Source: Rhodococcus sp. OK302
Lineage (GTDB): Bacteria; Actinomycetota; Actinomycetes; Mycobacteriales; Mycobacteriaceae
Length of the DNA: 64,000 nt
Direction of reading: 5' to 3'
Assembly (NCBI RefSeq): GCF_002245895.1
Contig: NZ_NPJZ01000002.1
Span: 620,001-684,000 of the forward strand
The notes beneath the pieces are model-generated. The model was given only the letters and a program-made list of their open reading frames with translations. It did no database searches and was not told the DNA's origin. This document shows, piece by piece, positions 1 to 8,590 of the stretch; the stretch's first letter is position 1, and every line of letters begins with the position of its first letter. Made by a program: the position numbers and the translations under genes.

Positions 1-1
1 A

Positions 2-79
2 TCGCTGATTGCCGCCATGGCCGCGCAGCGACGTAATCCGCCCAACGTCATGCGGGTTCACGACTTCTCCACCCGCTGA
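2..79 (+). CDS. 3' end of an unidentified gene (partial)
   Basis: An open frame enters from the left edge and ends at the TGA at 77-79, giving 25 residues that finish HDFSTR. Its stop lies about 50 bases before the next start. It is too short to identify. Confidence 0.4.
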   Translation, partial: SLIAAMAAQRRNPPNVMRVHDFSTR

Positions 80-127
80 TCGAGACTGGTCTCTGACGCA
101 CCAGCGACCAGACGAAGGAAACAACTC

Positions 128-616
128 ATGAAACGCGAAACCTTTTGGAGCTGCCACGCCGCACCGACGGTGTCCGAAGCGCTCGAGGTCGCCACCCGCG
201 AGGCCGTGGCCGCGATGCACGAATCGCTCGGCGCGGACGCGCAGCCCTTCAACATCTCGCACACCACCACCGTCGTCTCCGCCGAAATCCCACAAACACC
301 CGACATGCTCAGATCCCTTGCCGGAGCACGGCCCACCCACCAATACGAAGCAGAAGCCCTCGCCCGCGGTGATGCTCATCGGCGAGATCTGGTGACCACC
401 CGATCAGCCAACGACACCCAAGGAACGAACATGTACCCCGACCGACTCGACGCCATCGCAGCAGCAGCCCACACCGCCGGCGCATCGGCGCAGACGCACA
501 ACCTCGGAGCCGTCCACGCCGAGGTCCATCACGCCGCGCTCACCCTGCCGCAGTACCGACCCGCACGCCTGCCACAGACATCGTGGGAATCGATCCTCGC
601 CGACCACCGCCGCTGA
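128..616 (+). CDS. Hypothetical protein, 162 aa
   Basis: The ATG is preceded by a purine-rich ribosome site (GAAGGAA, about 9 bases upstream) and the frame has strong G/C third positions. The protein is soluble, rich in Ala and His, with no membrane segment or recognised motif. It lies between a truncated gene and an N-formylglutamate amidohydrolase-type gene on the same strand. I do not recognise the family. The stop is followed by about 110 bases without a gene. Confidence 0.5.
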   Translation: MKRETFWSCHAAPTVSEALEVATREAVAAMHESLGADAQPFNISHTTTVVSAEIPQTPDMLRSLAGARPTHQYEAEALARGDAHRRDLVTTRSANDTQGTNMYPDRLDAIAAAAHTAGASAQTHNLGAVHAEVHHAALTLPQYRPARLPQTSWESILADHRR

Positions 617-726
617 CCGACAAACCCGCCGAATCTCTATTCCGCGTGGTCAATTCACGTCCCGGAAGTCCCGGAAAGTGTCGTTGCCTGGCAGGATGAG
701 CATTCGAGAACAACAGGGGGAATTCA

Positions 727-1527
727 ATGTTCAACGCTTTTACGGTGATGCCGGGCGACGAGGGATCGCCGGTCATCGTTCATGTTCCGCATTCCGCGCG
801 CGTGATCCCGCAGGGCATCCGGGCCGACCTGATGCTCACCGACCAGGAGCTAGCCGACGAGCTGGACGAGGCCACCGACACCGCCACCGACGAGATCGCG
901 ATCGCTGCCCTCGCACACGTCCGCCTGCTGCCGGCAGTCGTGATCAACGGGCTCTCCCGCCTGGTCGTCGACCCGGAACGGTTCCCCGACGGCGATCCGG
1001 CGGAGGCGTTCGGTCGCGGCGCGGTCTACACCCGGACCTGCTCCGGAGCGCCGCTGCGCGCCGAGCCGTACCCAGCTCGGGAGGAACTGATCGACGGGTA
1101 TTTCCGGCCCTACGCCGCTGCGGTCACCGACGCCGTCACCGACCGGCTCAACGCATACGGGCGTGCGATCGTCATCGACCTGCACTCGTATCCGGCGAGG
1201 CCGTCCGCGTTCGAGGACGCCGCCGCATCCCGGCCACCGCTGTGTATCGGGACCGACTCCTGGCACACACCGGAGTGGCTGATCGACGCCGCCCGTGGCG
1301 CTTTCGCGTCCCTCGGCGAGATCTCCGAGAACACTCCCTACGGCGGCACGTACGTGCCGCTGCGGCACTACGGATGGGACGACCGGGTGTCCTCGGTGAT
1401 GATCGAGCTACGCCGCGACACGTACCTGACCGATCCAGCCGCACCGCACCCCGAACGCATCGCGCAGCTCGGCCGCGACCTCGCTGCCCTGATCGACGCA
1501 GCCACCGACCGATCCGCTGATGTGTAA
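727..1527 (+). CDS. N-formylglutamate amidohydrolase family protein
   Basis: The 266-residue product matches the FGase family, zinc hydrolases that release formate or an acyl group from an N-acyl amino acid. Diagnostic stretches are HVPHSA near residue 19, SRLVVDPERF near 75 and IDLHSYPARP near 155; the conserved His, Asp and Glu of these blocks are metal or substrate ligands in the family. The ATG follows an AGGGGGA ribosome site. Its last 8 bases overlap the start of the next gene (ATGTGTAA), so the two are probably translated together. No histidine-utilisation genes are nearby, so N-formylglutamate itself is unlikely to be the substrate and a related peptide or amino-acid derivative fits better. 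Family assignment is good; substrate unknown. Confidence 0.8.
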   Translation: MFNAFTVMPGDEGSPVIVHVPHSARVIPQGIRADLMLTDQELADELDEATDTATDEIAIAALAHVRLLPAVVINGLSRLVVDPERFPDGDPAEAFGRGAVYTRTCSGAPLRAEPYPAREELIDGYFRPYAAAVTDAVTDRLNAYGRAIVIDLHSYPARPSAFEDAAASRPPLCIGTDSWHTPEWLIDAARGAFASLGEISENTPYGGTYVPLRHYGWDDRVSSVMIELRRDTYLTDPAAPHPERIAQLGRDLAALIDAATDRSADV

Positions 1528-2695
1528 ACCCAAGCCAGGACCGCGCTGCACCCCCCACATGCGCGAGCGCCTCGACAAGGTCACGGCGCGCGTCGATCAA
1601 GCCCGCGCCAAGCTCGACGAGCACCCCAGCCACGCACGGTTGCAACGCCGACTCGCAGCAGCCGACGCCGATTTCGAGGAAACCCTCGAGCTCTACGACT
1701 CCACACCCGGCGGTCAGGACGACCTGCGCGCCGCGTTCGCCACTGAACCTGACCCGGAGCGCCGCGCAGATCTGGACCGCAGGCTGGCCGCTGGGCAGCA
1801 GCTGCGCGCCGAACAAACCGAAGCCCTCCGCCGCGCCCGAAACGGCGCGGACAATGACAACGAGCGAGGAGAACACGATGGACGAACCGATGACACAGGA
1901 ACGCCGCGAGAGGTTCTGGAAGAAGTACGGCTGGAGCCCGGAACTGCCGGAGGACCAGCGGAAGGCGATCGAGGAGCGCTACACGGACTCGGGAATCGAG
2001 GAAGCGGAAGCCTTCGGCTTCTGATCAACGGCCAACAGATCCACCCGGTCGCCGATCACACACTCTCCGCCGACGAACGCGCAGACTTCGCCGAGCGGGG
2101 TCTGTCCGCACCCACGCTCTACGAACTGGCACCTGCCGACGCGGGCATCTACCGCGCGCAGATGCTGGAGCTGACCCGCAGAAATACCTATGCCGCATCG
2201 GTTCACGTCTACGACGAGGACGAGTACCGGCAGATGCGGCTCCTGGTCACCGACGACGGAAAGGCCGGCGTCGCGCTCAAGGGCGACGAAGTCGTTTCGG
2301 TGTTCGCGCACAAGGACAGCGCGCATTCCGATGTCGCGCAGTCGATGCTCCGACAAAGCGCGATGCTCGGAGGTCATCGTCTGGACTGCTTCGACACCGT
2401 CCTGCCGAACCTGTACGCGGATGCCGGATTCGTTCCCGTCGCGCGACTGGCCTGGAACGACGACTACGCACCCGACGGCTGGGACTACCAACAGTTCGGC
2501 CGCTTCAACGGCGGACGGCCCGACGTGGTGTTCATGGCCTACGACCCCGAAAAGGTTGGCGGCACATACACCCCCGGCGCAGGGGCGTACATCGATGAGT
2601 ACGACGTGGGGATCGCCCGCGCCCAGGCGTACGGAAACAACGACACCATCACCGTCGCCAACGACACCTCGACCAGGCGGAGTGAGCATGTCTGA
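1520..2695 (+). CDS. Hypothetical protein with C-terminal GNAT-like region; possibly two genes fused in frame
   Basis: The frame is 391 codons and overlaps the previous gene by 8 bases. Residues 1-115 are a charged, probably helical region starting MCKPKPGPRC. Residues 117-167 have low-complexity Gly/Arg composition, and the same DNA encodes a better-looking protein in another frame (1878-2024). From about residue 168 a globular domain begins; LDCFDTVLPNLYADAGFVPVARL followed by a GRPDVVFMAYDP block resembles acetyltransferase (GNAT) folds of phage and plasmid proteins. The simplest reading is an N-terminal gene, a small nested gene and a C-terminal gene starting near 2021, joined because no stop intervenes. 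A frameshift is also possible. Function unknown. Confidence 0.5.
   Translation: MCKPKPGPRCTPHMRERLDKVTARVDQARAKLDEHPSHARLQRRLAAADADFEETLELYDSTPGGQDDLRAAFATEPDPERRADLDRRLAAGQQLRAEQTEALRRARNGADNDNERGEHDGRTDDTGTPREVLEEVRLEPGTAGGPAEGDRGALHGLGNRGSGSLRLLINGQQIHPVADHTLSADERADFAERGLSAPTLYELAPADAGIYRAQMLELTRRNTYAASVHVYDEDEYRQMRLLVTDDGKAGVALKGDEVVSVFAHKDSAHSDVAQSMLRQSAMLGGHRLDCFDTVLPNLYADAGFVPVARLAWNDDYAPDGWDYQQFGRFNGGRPDVVFMAYDPEKVGGTYTPGAGAYIDEYDVGIARAQAYGNNDTITVANDTSTRRSEHV
1878..2024 (+). CDS. Small nested gene, 48 aa, in a different frame
   Basis: A GAGGAG ribosome site sits 7 bases before the ATG. The 48-residue product (begins MDEPMTQERRERFWKKYGW, ends EAEAFGF) has balanced composition and G/C third positions, whereas the overlapping frame over the same bases is Gly/Arg/Asp-rich low complexity. 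This makes the small frame the more likely real coding sequence here. Its TGA sits on a CTGATC where the downstream GNAT-like part could start. Small acidic plasmid/phage-type protein of unknown function. Confidence 0.55.
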   Translation: MDEPMTQERRERFWKKYGWSPELPEDQRKAIEERYTDSGIEEAEAFGF

Positions 2696-2900
2696 CCTTC
2701 GAAGACGATTGACCGTCGCAGTCACAGACGGAACGCTGCAGGCATCCCTCATCGGCGACGGTACAAACAGTGAGGGAACCCACCGCGTTGCCGCGCAATG
2801 TCGCTGCTACCCAAACGCGGGATTGTGTCCTACCCCAACGGTTTTCCTGATTCGAGTGACTACTGCGGCGAACCGAACGAAATTAAGGAAGAGCTGGAAC

Positions 2901-3275
2901 ATGACCGATGAATACTACGAGGATTACGTAGCCGGACTCACTTCTCTGAAGGAGAAATACCCGCTTGATCCGGAAAACCGTGCATCTCTCCCCGACTTCT
3001 ACCCGCACGACCGCCACCCGATCGACGGATTCCACGTCGTCATCACTCTTGTCGACGAGGAAATCCATCCCCTGCTCATCGACTTGGCTGGCCCTGAGGC
3101 CCCGGCCTACGCCGATGATCTGACGACCTTGATCCAGCAGTTCATTCGCGCCCGCAAAGAAACGGAGCTATTCGGTAGTCGCGCACCAGGATCGGCACAG
3201 TTCCTCCCCGCCACATTCGGCAGCTATGACAGCGCACCGCAACCCCCAATGCCACAGTTCTACCGACAGCCATGA
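2901..3275 (+). CDS. Hypothetical protein, 124 aa
   Basis: The ATG is preceded by AAGGAAGAG at good spacing. The product (starts MTDEYYEDYVAG) is acidic and soluble, with a Pro-rich tail and no recognised domain. The frame stays open upstream to an ATG at 2688 that overlaps the previous stop (ATGTCTGA), which would give 195 residues; the extra N-terminus has poorer composition, so I prefer 2901. It closes the run of small plasmid- or phage-like genes. Confidence 0.55.
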   Translation: MTDEYYEDYVAGLTSLKEKYPLDPENRASLPDFYPHDRHPIDGFHVVITLVDEEIHPLLIDLAGPEAPAYADDLTTLIQQFIRARKETELFGSRAPGSAQFLPATFGSYDSAPQPPMPQFYRQP

Positions 3276-3380
3276 CTGCGCGGTTGCCTGGTCGATACTC
3301 GACTCAGATCCGAATCGGCGTCAGTGAGCGTGGTCAGCGGGGGTACGACAAAGAATCCACACACGAAAGCGAGATCTCTC

Positions 3381-3975
3381 ATGAATGAGCCACTCCAGCC
3401 GATGGGTCCACTCCATCCGGCGGTGGTGTGCCAGTTCGGGCAGGCCTACGCCAACCAGCTGCGCCGACGACGGGCGCGGCCCGGCGACAGGGGGCACCTC
3501 GACGAGGTGTTCATCCGAATCGACGGCAAACTGCTTTACCTGTGGCGTACGGTCGATCAGCACGGCAACGTGCTCGACGTACTGGTCCAGTCACGCCGAA
3601 ACGGCAACGCCGCCAAGCGATTCTTCCGCAAGCTGCTCAAGGGCTTGCGATATGTGCCGCGGGTGATCGTCACCGACAAGCTGGGCAGCTACCAGGTGGC
3701 GCACCGCGAGATGCTGGGCTCGGTCGAGCATCGCCGATCCAAGTACTTTCAGCAACCGGGCCGAGAATTCCCATCAGCCGACCCGACAGCGGGAGCGGGC
3801 GATGAAACACTTCACCTCAACCAGGCACGCGCAACGCTTCCTCTCCGCTTTCTCGGGTATTTCACCGCATTTCCGGCCCAACCGGCACGGGCTCTCGGCG
3901 TCTGAGTGGCGTACCGAGATGGCCGACCGTTTTGCGGTCTGGCAGGCGGTCACCGCGACTGACGCCACCGCCTGA
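3381..3975 (+). pseudogene. IS6-family transposase remnant, frameshifted
   Basis: The pieces together read as an IS6 (IS26-like) DDE transposase: an IRRWCA segment in one frame, then HLDEVFIRIDGKLLYLWRTVDQ, RRNGNAAKRFFRKLLKGL and VIVTDKLGSYQVAHRE in the next, then NRAENSHQPTRQRERAMK and a C-terminus ending ATDATA in a third. At least two shifts (near 3430 and 3753) break the gene. The catalytic Asp of DEVF, Asp of TDKL and Glu of RAEN are still visible. The N-terminus is missing and no clean terminal repeats were found, so this is a dead element. Confidence 0.8.
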
Positions 3976-4202
3976 AAGTGAACGGCCCGGCGATGTCCCG
4001 TAAAAGCCTGTCCCAAACAGGCGTCGCTGCTAGCTTTTTAACTAACGTGACAGTGCCTGCACGGGGGAGCTGCTGCTCGTCGATCCGGGGTGATGTGGGG
4101 TGTGCGACGGGTGCATGAAAGCCGATTCGGCACGAGCACTGACCTTCTCAGCATCCGTCAATCGTTGGTATCGATAGGGACATGTCAGAGGGGTGGGTTG
4201 TA

Positions 4203-5192
4203 ATGACAGTTGTGAATGCACTTCTTGTTGGATTGGCAGTTGTTCTCGTCGGCGCTCTAGCCGCGGCGATCTGGTGGCATCAGCGGTCCCGTAAAGCGTG
4301 GAATGCGAATTCCGCCCACACAGCACAGGCTTTTGGGTTGAACGAGGCTGCGGCTGCCTCTCGTTATCAGAACGCGGTGTCGACGATGCAGGCCCAGCAG
4401 AGTGCGGACGTGTCGAGGCTCAGGGGCGAACACCAACGGAAAATCGATGAACTGAGCGCGGAGCGTGATAACCACCTGGCTCGATATTCGACGATCAAAG
4501 ACAGCTACGTTCTCGCGATCGGACAGGGCGAGTTGACCTCGCGTGATCGGCTTCTGTACGTGTGCAACAGGATTGGGCTCGATGCGATCGTGGTGACGAA
4601 CCTCGTGTTCCGTCCGGTCGAGGCCCAGGACACCGATCCCTTCCACGCGCAGATCGATCACCTGCTCATCACCCGAACGGGGATGTTGATTGTCGAGAGC
4701 AAATACTGGAAAGGCGTCATCTTCGACGGCGTCGACATCCGCACTCACCATTCGGCACTGGCTTCGCTGCTCGCTACCGAAAGCATCGAACGTGTCTCGA
4801 CCGGGAAACGCGCGATGCGTATTCGTAGCTCTGACGTAGACCGGACAGAAATGCGAGTGATGCTTCACCCGTCACCGGCGGAGCAGGTACGTCGACAAGC
4901 GGTCCGGCTGAGTGAGCTTCTCAAGTCCCGGCAGGTGCAACCCCCGTGGATCAGCACATGCGTGTTCTACTCCCACACTGACGCAGTCGTCCAGCATGCT
5001 CGCAGCAACGGTGCTACGGCGTTGGTCAGTGACCCCGCAGGGCTTGAACAAACCGTGCGTGCACTCGGAAAACGGGCTAACGGTGCGGTACTCGACGTCG
5101 ATGCCCTGGCACGTGTACTCGCCCCGCTCGGCCCAGACATCTGCGGTGTGGGCGCTCACGCCGAACAGTGGGGCAGTCCACTCGACATGTGA
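4203..5192 (+). CDS. Membrane-anchored NERD-domain (nuclease-related) protein
   Basis: One N-terminal membrane helix (about residues 4-24) is followed by a likely coiled region (about 40-95) and a NERD domain with the block QIDHLLITRTGMLIVESKYW near residues 150-170; the Asp, Glu and Lys of this block correspond to the D-ExK nuclease core. I chose the ATG at 4203 because GAGGGG precedes it; an in-frame ATG at 4182 adds 7 residues. NERD proteins are presumed DNA- or RNA-processing enzymes and occur in mobile and defence regions. The next intact gene downstream is another membrane-anchored nuclease-type protein, so they may once have worked together. Target and activity unknown. Confidence 0.75.
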   Translation: MTVVNALLVGLAVVLVGALAAAIWWHQRSRKAWNANSAHTAQAFGLNEAAAASRYQNAVSTMQAQQSADVSRLRGEHQRKIDELSAERDNHLARYSTIKDSYVLAIGQGELTSRDRLLYVCNRIGLDAIVVTNLVFRPVEAQDTDPFHAQIDHLLITRTGMLIVESKYWKGVIFDGVDIRTHHSALASLLATESIERVSTGKRAMRIRSSDVDRTEMRVMLHPSPAEQVRRQAVRLSELLKSRQVQPPWISTCVFYSHTDAVVQHARSNGATALVSDPAGLEQTVRALGKRANGAVLDVDALARVLAPLGPDICGVGAHAEQWGSPLDM

Positions 5193-5910
5193 AGACGGAG
5201 ACGCTGAAAGCGTGAAGCCCTACTCGGGCGGGATCTGCACGTGGAAAAGACGTGGTGATCGGATTCTCTAGGGGTGTTGATCGCGCCTGCTGTGAACCAC
5301 TTTTTTCGCCCGCAAAGGCAGCAGCATTGCGGGTGACCGTTGATGTGCCGCAGGGCTTCGATCTGGCTGCTCGTCGTGCGATTCGTCGGGCGGTTGCGCG
5401 TGCGGCGGAAGGGAACGCGCTCCACGGTGATGAACTCGGGCGTGGCTCAGAGGATGAGGCGGCGCATTGCGTGGTTGGGTCCGCGTCGACCTGAACCGCT
5501 AGACGGCGTGTGGGACCGGCGCGCAATCGCCGAGCGGTCAGGTACTCAAGAAAAGCGTGGGTGCCGCCGGCGCCATCGGTGCGGATCAGCACTTTCTTTC
5601 CGACCGCACCACCGGTGCGGAACACGGGAACTGCGCTGTTAGGTCGGCGGGGCGGGGCCGTCATTCAACGGTGCGGCCAGCCCGACAATCTCCGGTCAGT
5701 TCCGCGACCCAGGCAATGGTTGTCAGATGTCGATCACCCTTCTCTGTCAGCCGCAGATACTTATCCGAGTCATTAGTCGGTCGCTTTTTCGCGCCATTAT
5801 CAATCAACCCGAGAGCGCCAGTTTTCGTTTTGACCAGGTCGGTCGTCCCGGGCATAATGCCGTCAGCATGGGGGCGTGTTCGTGCTTCCCGTTAAACCGG
5901 AGGTAAGAAC
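5193..5910. other. Gene-poor stretch with transposase debris and the 5' leader of the HNH gene
   Basis: No intact gene is convincing here. The middle holds an IS1380-like fragment on the minus strand (5524-5664). The last bases carry GGAGG at 5899-5903, the ribosome site of the HNH gene that starts at 5911. Short open frames on both strands in 5250-5500 lack ribosome sites and recognisable motifs. Confidence 0.5.
5524..5664 (-). pseudogene. IS1380-family transposase fragment
   Basis: About 25 residues, KKVLIRTDGAGGTHAFLEYL followed by TARRL, match the conserved core of IS1380 transposases, where the Asp of RTDGAGG is catalytic. The reading is lost on both sides. Only a fragment remains. Confidence 0.6.
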
Positions 5911-5922
5911 ATGTGGCAAGTG
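5911..5922 (+). pseudogene. First four codons of the interrupted HNH gene
   Basis: ATG TGG CAA GTG follows a perfect GGAGG ribosome site (5899-5903, 7-base spacing). Removing the IS3 element and one copy of the GTG duplication joins these codons in frame to ATC GGG ATT at 7218, restoring a protein that starts MWQVIGILLLVG. This is the original start of the gene at 7215-8204. Confidence 0.8.
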
Positions 5923-5989
5923 TGAGGTTCACCCCGGATGGTGGACACCGAGATAGCGGGACTAAAGGTTCCGCTGGGAGGATGTCCTC

Positions 5990-6295
5990 ATGTCCCGCAA
6001 GCGCAGGTCGTTCACGACCGAGTACAAGGTCGAAGCCGCCCGCCGGGTGATCGATACCGGCCGCACCATCGCCGAGGTCGCCCGCGACCTCGGGTTAAGC
6101 GAGAATCTGCTCGGGCGGTGGGTCGCCGACGAACGACGACGCATCGATGCTGCTGCAACGTCCGGAGATCAACCGTTGACCGCCGCGGAACGTACCGAAC
6201 TGGCACGACTGCGCAAGCAGGTCTCCGAGCAGGAGAAAGACATAGCGTTCCTGAAAAAAGCGTCCGCGTACTTCGCGGCGCATCAACAAAAGTAG
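5990..6295 (+). CDS. IS3-family transposase OrfA
   Basis: The 101-residue product has the OrfA layout: a helix-turn-helix DNA-binding region (FTTEYKVEAARRVIDTG ... IAEVARDLGLSENLLGRWV, residues 8-45) and a leucine-zipper-like stretch (LARLRKQVSEQEKDIAFLKK, about 70-89) that in this family mediates multimerisation. OrfA binds the terminal repeats and, by a -1 frameshift, supplies the N-terminus of the OrfAB transposase. It ends at a TAG just past the A6 slippery run. Confidence 0.92.
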   Translation: MSRKRRSFTTEYKVEAARRVIDTGRTIAEVARDLGLSENLLGRWVADERRRIDAAATSGDQPLTAAERTELARLRKQVSEQEKDIAFLKKASAYFAAHQQK

Positions 6296-7185
6296 AGCTC
6301 TACACGTTGATCGCTGCGGAGTGCGCGAACTTCGCGATCCACCGGATGGCGCGACTCCTCAATGTCTCGACCTCCGGTTTCTACAAACACCAAGAACGCA
6401 GTGTCCGAACACGATTGGGTGAACGGCAACAGCGGCGCGCGGACCTGGAAGTGAAGATCCTCGACATCCACAGAGAATCGAAAGGTGTGTACGGGTCCCC
6501 GCGGATCACCGCCGAACTTCACGACGGCGGGGAGATTATTACCGAGAAGACCGTCGCGAAGATCATGCGGTCACTCGGCATCGTCGGAATCAGCCCGCGC
6601 ACGTTCAAAATCCGTACCACCGTCGCCGACCCGTTTGCTTCCTTTCCGGACGACCTGGTGCAACGACGGTTCGATCAGGGCCGCGTCGACGCCGTGTGGA
6701 CTTCCGACATCACGTACCTGACCTGCGGTGAAGGTGACATGTACCTGTGCGCAATCAAGGACGAGCACTCGAAGAAGGTTCTGGGATGGTCGGTGGCCGA
6801 TCACATGCGGACCGAACTGGTCATCGAAGCCTTGGACATGGCGGTAGCAGCTCGCGGCGGGGATGTCGCCGGCACAATCATGCACTCGGACAGAGGAAGT
6901 CAATATACGGCCGACATCATGAAGCAGGCGTGCGAACGGTACGGGCTGCGCCGTTCGATGGGAGCTACCGGAATATGCTGGGACAACGCCGGCGCGGAGA
7001 GTCTGTGGTCCACGTTCAAGCACGAGTACTACTACCGACACGCTTTCGCCTATGCATCGGAATTAGTTGCTGCAGTTGACAACTGGATGCACATCTACAA
7101 CACTCGCCGTAGGCACTCCACGATCGGGATGCTCAGCCCCACGAACTACGAAAAGTCACTGACCGCGACCTTGATGGTCGCGTGA
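6259..7185 (+). CDS. IS3-family transposase OrfB (rve/DDE domain), expressed by frameshift
   Basis: OrfB lies in the -1 frame relative to OrfA and should be made as an OrfAB fusion after slippage on the A6 run at 6254-6259. It has the HTH_21 part (YGSPRITAELH) followed by the integrase core: Asp in WTSDITYL, Asp in HSDRGSQY and Glu in GAESLWSTFK form the DDE triad. The C-terminus NTRRRHSTIGMLSPTNYE is typical. About 308 residues, full length and without internal stops. Confidence 0.92.
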   Translation, partial: SVRVLRGASTKVELYTLIAAECANFAIHRMARLLNVSTSGFYKHQERSVRTRLGERQQRRADLEVKILDIHRESKGVYGSPRITAELHDGGEIITEKTVAKIMRSLGIVGISPRTFKIRTTVADPFASFPDDLVQRRFDQGRVDAVWTSDITYLTCGEGDMYLCAIKDEHSKKVLGWSVADHMRTELVIEALDMAVAARGGDVAGTIMHSDRGSQYTADIMKQACERYGLRRSMGATGICWDNAGAESLWSTFKHEYYYRHAFAYASELVAAVDNWMHIYNTRRRHSTIGMLSPTNYEKSLTATLMVA

Positions 7186-7214
7186 CCACTGTCCACTTTT
7201 CGGGGTGAACCTCA

Positions 7215-8204
7215 GTGATCGGGATTCTGCTCCTCGTCGGCATTGTGGTCGCAGCAATCCAGGCTCTTTGGCCGGTCGCCCTCGTCGCGGGAATTGGCTA
7301 TCTCCTGTATCGGCTTATCCGGCACATCCTGAAGGAGCGTTACTTCGCCAGCGAGGAGTTCCTGGCGCATAAGGCCGAGATCGCTTCGGTGATCGCCGAG
7401 CACAATGAGGTCCTTAGCTACGTCGCCGAGATCCGCAGCGGAGGAACCTTCGTACTCGGCGGGTCATCGACCGGTGCGCAGGCGCACCTGGCGACGTTCG
7501 ACAACACCAGCCGTCACAAGTACCGGCGTGACCGCAACCTGGCCACTTATCAGGCTCCAAACGTTCACAACTGCTCGCTGCAGGTCGTTCGCAACGCCAG
7601 CGTCGACCCGATCAAGTACCTAATGAAGTACTTCGACATCAGGGCCAACGAGGAAGACCTCGCCGAGGTGGAGAGCCTCGGGGACGGCATCACCCGTCTG
7701 GAGGATGCGGTCGCGAATCTTCAGCAGCGGGAGGCCGGCATCACACAAATGGTCAACCCGCCGAAGTTCATCCTCAAGCACTACTCCGACGAGTTCATGA
7801 AGCACGTCGGAGTCGAGTTGTCGCCGATCAGCGTGCCGTACCCGGTCTATGCCTTCGAGTACGTCAGTGCCGGTGGAAACAGCAGTCAGCGATCATCTGT
7901 CACTCTCAACCGGCAGACGATCGACGTGCTGATCGAAACTATGTCGCAGAAGATCAAGTGGCGGAAGAGCGCGGCTGGCCAGCGCGCGCTCATGACCACG
8001 AAGCTGCGCGACATGATCAAGACCCGTGACAACCACACTTGCCGGTACTGCTCGATTTCTCTGTCGGCGGAACCGCACCTGTTGCTAGAGGTGGATCACA
8101 TCATGCCTGTGTCCAAGGGCGGTCTGACAGCGCCGGAGAATCTCCAAACCTTGTGCTGGCGGTGTAACCGGACCAAGTCGAATAAGATCATCGCGGCGGG
8201 GTAG
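7215..8204 (+). CDS. Membrane-anchored HNH endonuclease, 5' end displaced by IS3
   Basis: A hydrophobic N-terminal segment (about residues 2-33, one or two membrane helices) leads to a central region without known domain and a C-terminal HNH nuclease: CRYC, then EVDHIMPVSKGG, then NLQTLCWRCNRTKS, giving the DH, N and paired Cys expected of a zinc-bound HNH site. The natural start is at 5911; the IS3 insertion removes the first four codons and the ribosome site. The GTG duplicated at insertion can serve as a new start, and GGGGTG in the IS end lies 7 bases upstream, so a nearly full protein could still be made. With the NERD gene upstream it forms a pair of membrane-tethered nuclease-type proteins. 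Confidence 0.8.
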   Translation: MIGILLLVGIVVAAIQALWPVALVAGIGYLLYRLIRHILKERYFASEEFLAHKAEIASVIAEHNEVLSYVAEIRSGGTFVLGGSSTGAQAHLATFDNTSRHKYRRDRNLATYQAPNVHNCSLQVVRNASVDPIKYLMKYFDIRANEEDLAEVESLGDGITRLEDAVANLQQREAGITQMVNPPKFILKHYSDEFMKHVGVELSPISVPYPVYAFEYVSAGGNSSQRSSVTLNRQTIDVLIETMSQKIKWRKSAAGQRALMTTKLRDMIKTRDNHTCRYCSISLSAEPHLLLEVDHIMPVSKGGLTAPENLQTLCWRCNRTKSNKIIAAG

Positions 8205-8249
8205 GGCTTGCCTGCGGAGCGTCATATCGCCTGCCCCGTGCTCTCCCAC

Positions 8250-8590
8250 TCTGCCAGCTCGCACACCTCAAACGACCAGTTCAGTTCACGCTGCCGCGCG
8301 GTGCGGGGATCCGTTCGGCTCTCCACGCGAGCTTCGCCGAGGCCGGCCTGCACGCTCACATCGCCTTCGAGGCGAGCGATCCGCGGGTCGCGGCTCGACT
8401 CGCACAGCGAGGGCTCGGAACGGCGATTCTGCCCGCATCCGAGGTCTCGGGGGACGATGACCGAGGGCTGGTCCGCGCGGTCGCGATCCCGCCGCGGGTG
8501 TGGGCCCGCCTCGCTCTGGTGTGGCGAGCGCAGGGGCCGCTGAGCCCGGCCGCGGACGCCCTCAGCGCGCTGGTCACAGCGCGAGCATGA
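8250..8590 (+). pseudogene. LysR-type regulator, C-terminal fragment
   Basis: A frame ending at 8588-8590 reads LPRGAGIRSALHASFAEAGL and then RVAARLAQRGLGTAILPASE, the inducer-binding domain of a LysR regulator. No helix-turn-helix half or start remains, so it is a 3' fragment. It follows the HNH gene directly and probably arrived with a rearrangement. Confidence 0.65.

Larger units (their letters stand above)
5923..7214 (+). mobile_element. Intact IS3-family insertion sequence, about 1292 bp
   Basis: The left end starts TGAGGTTCACCCCG at 5923 and the right end, read on the minus strand from 7214, starts with the same 14 bases; similarity continues through a GTGGACA block about 18 bases in. 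The element is flanked by a 3-bp direct repeat GTG (5920-5922 and 7215-7217), typical of IS3 insertion. It carries orfA and orfB in overlapping frames with a run of six A at 6254-6259. Ends, both frames and the DDE motif are intact, so it could still be active. It separates the HNH gene from its first four codons. Confidence 0.93.
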
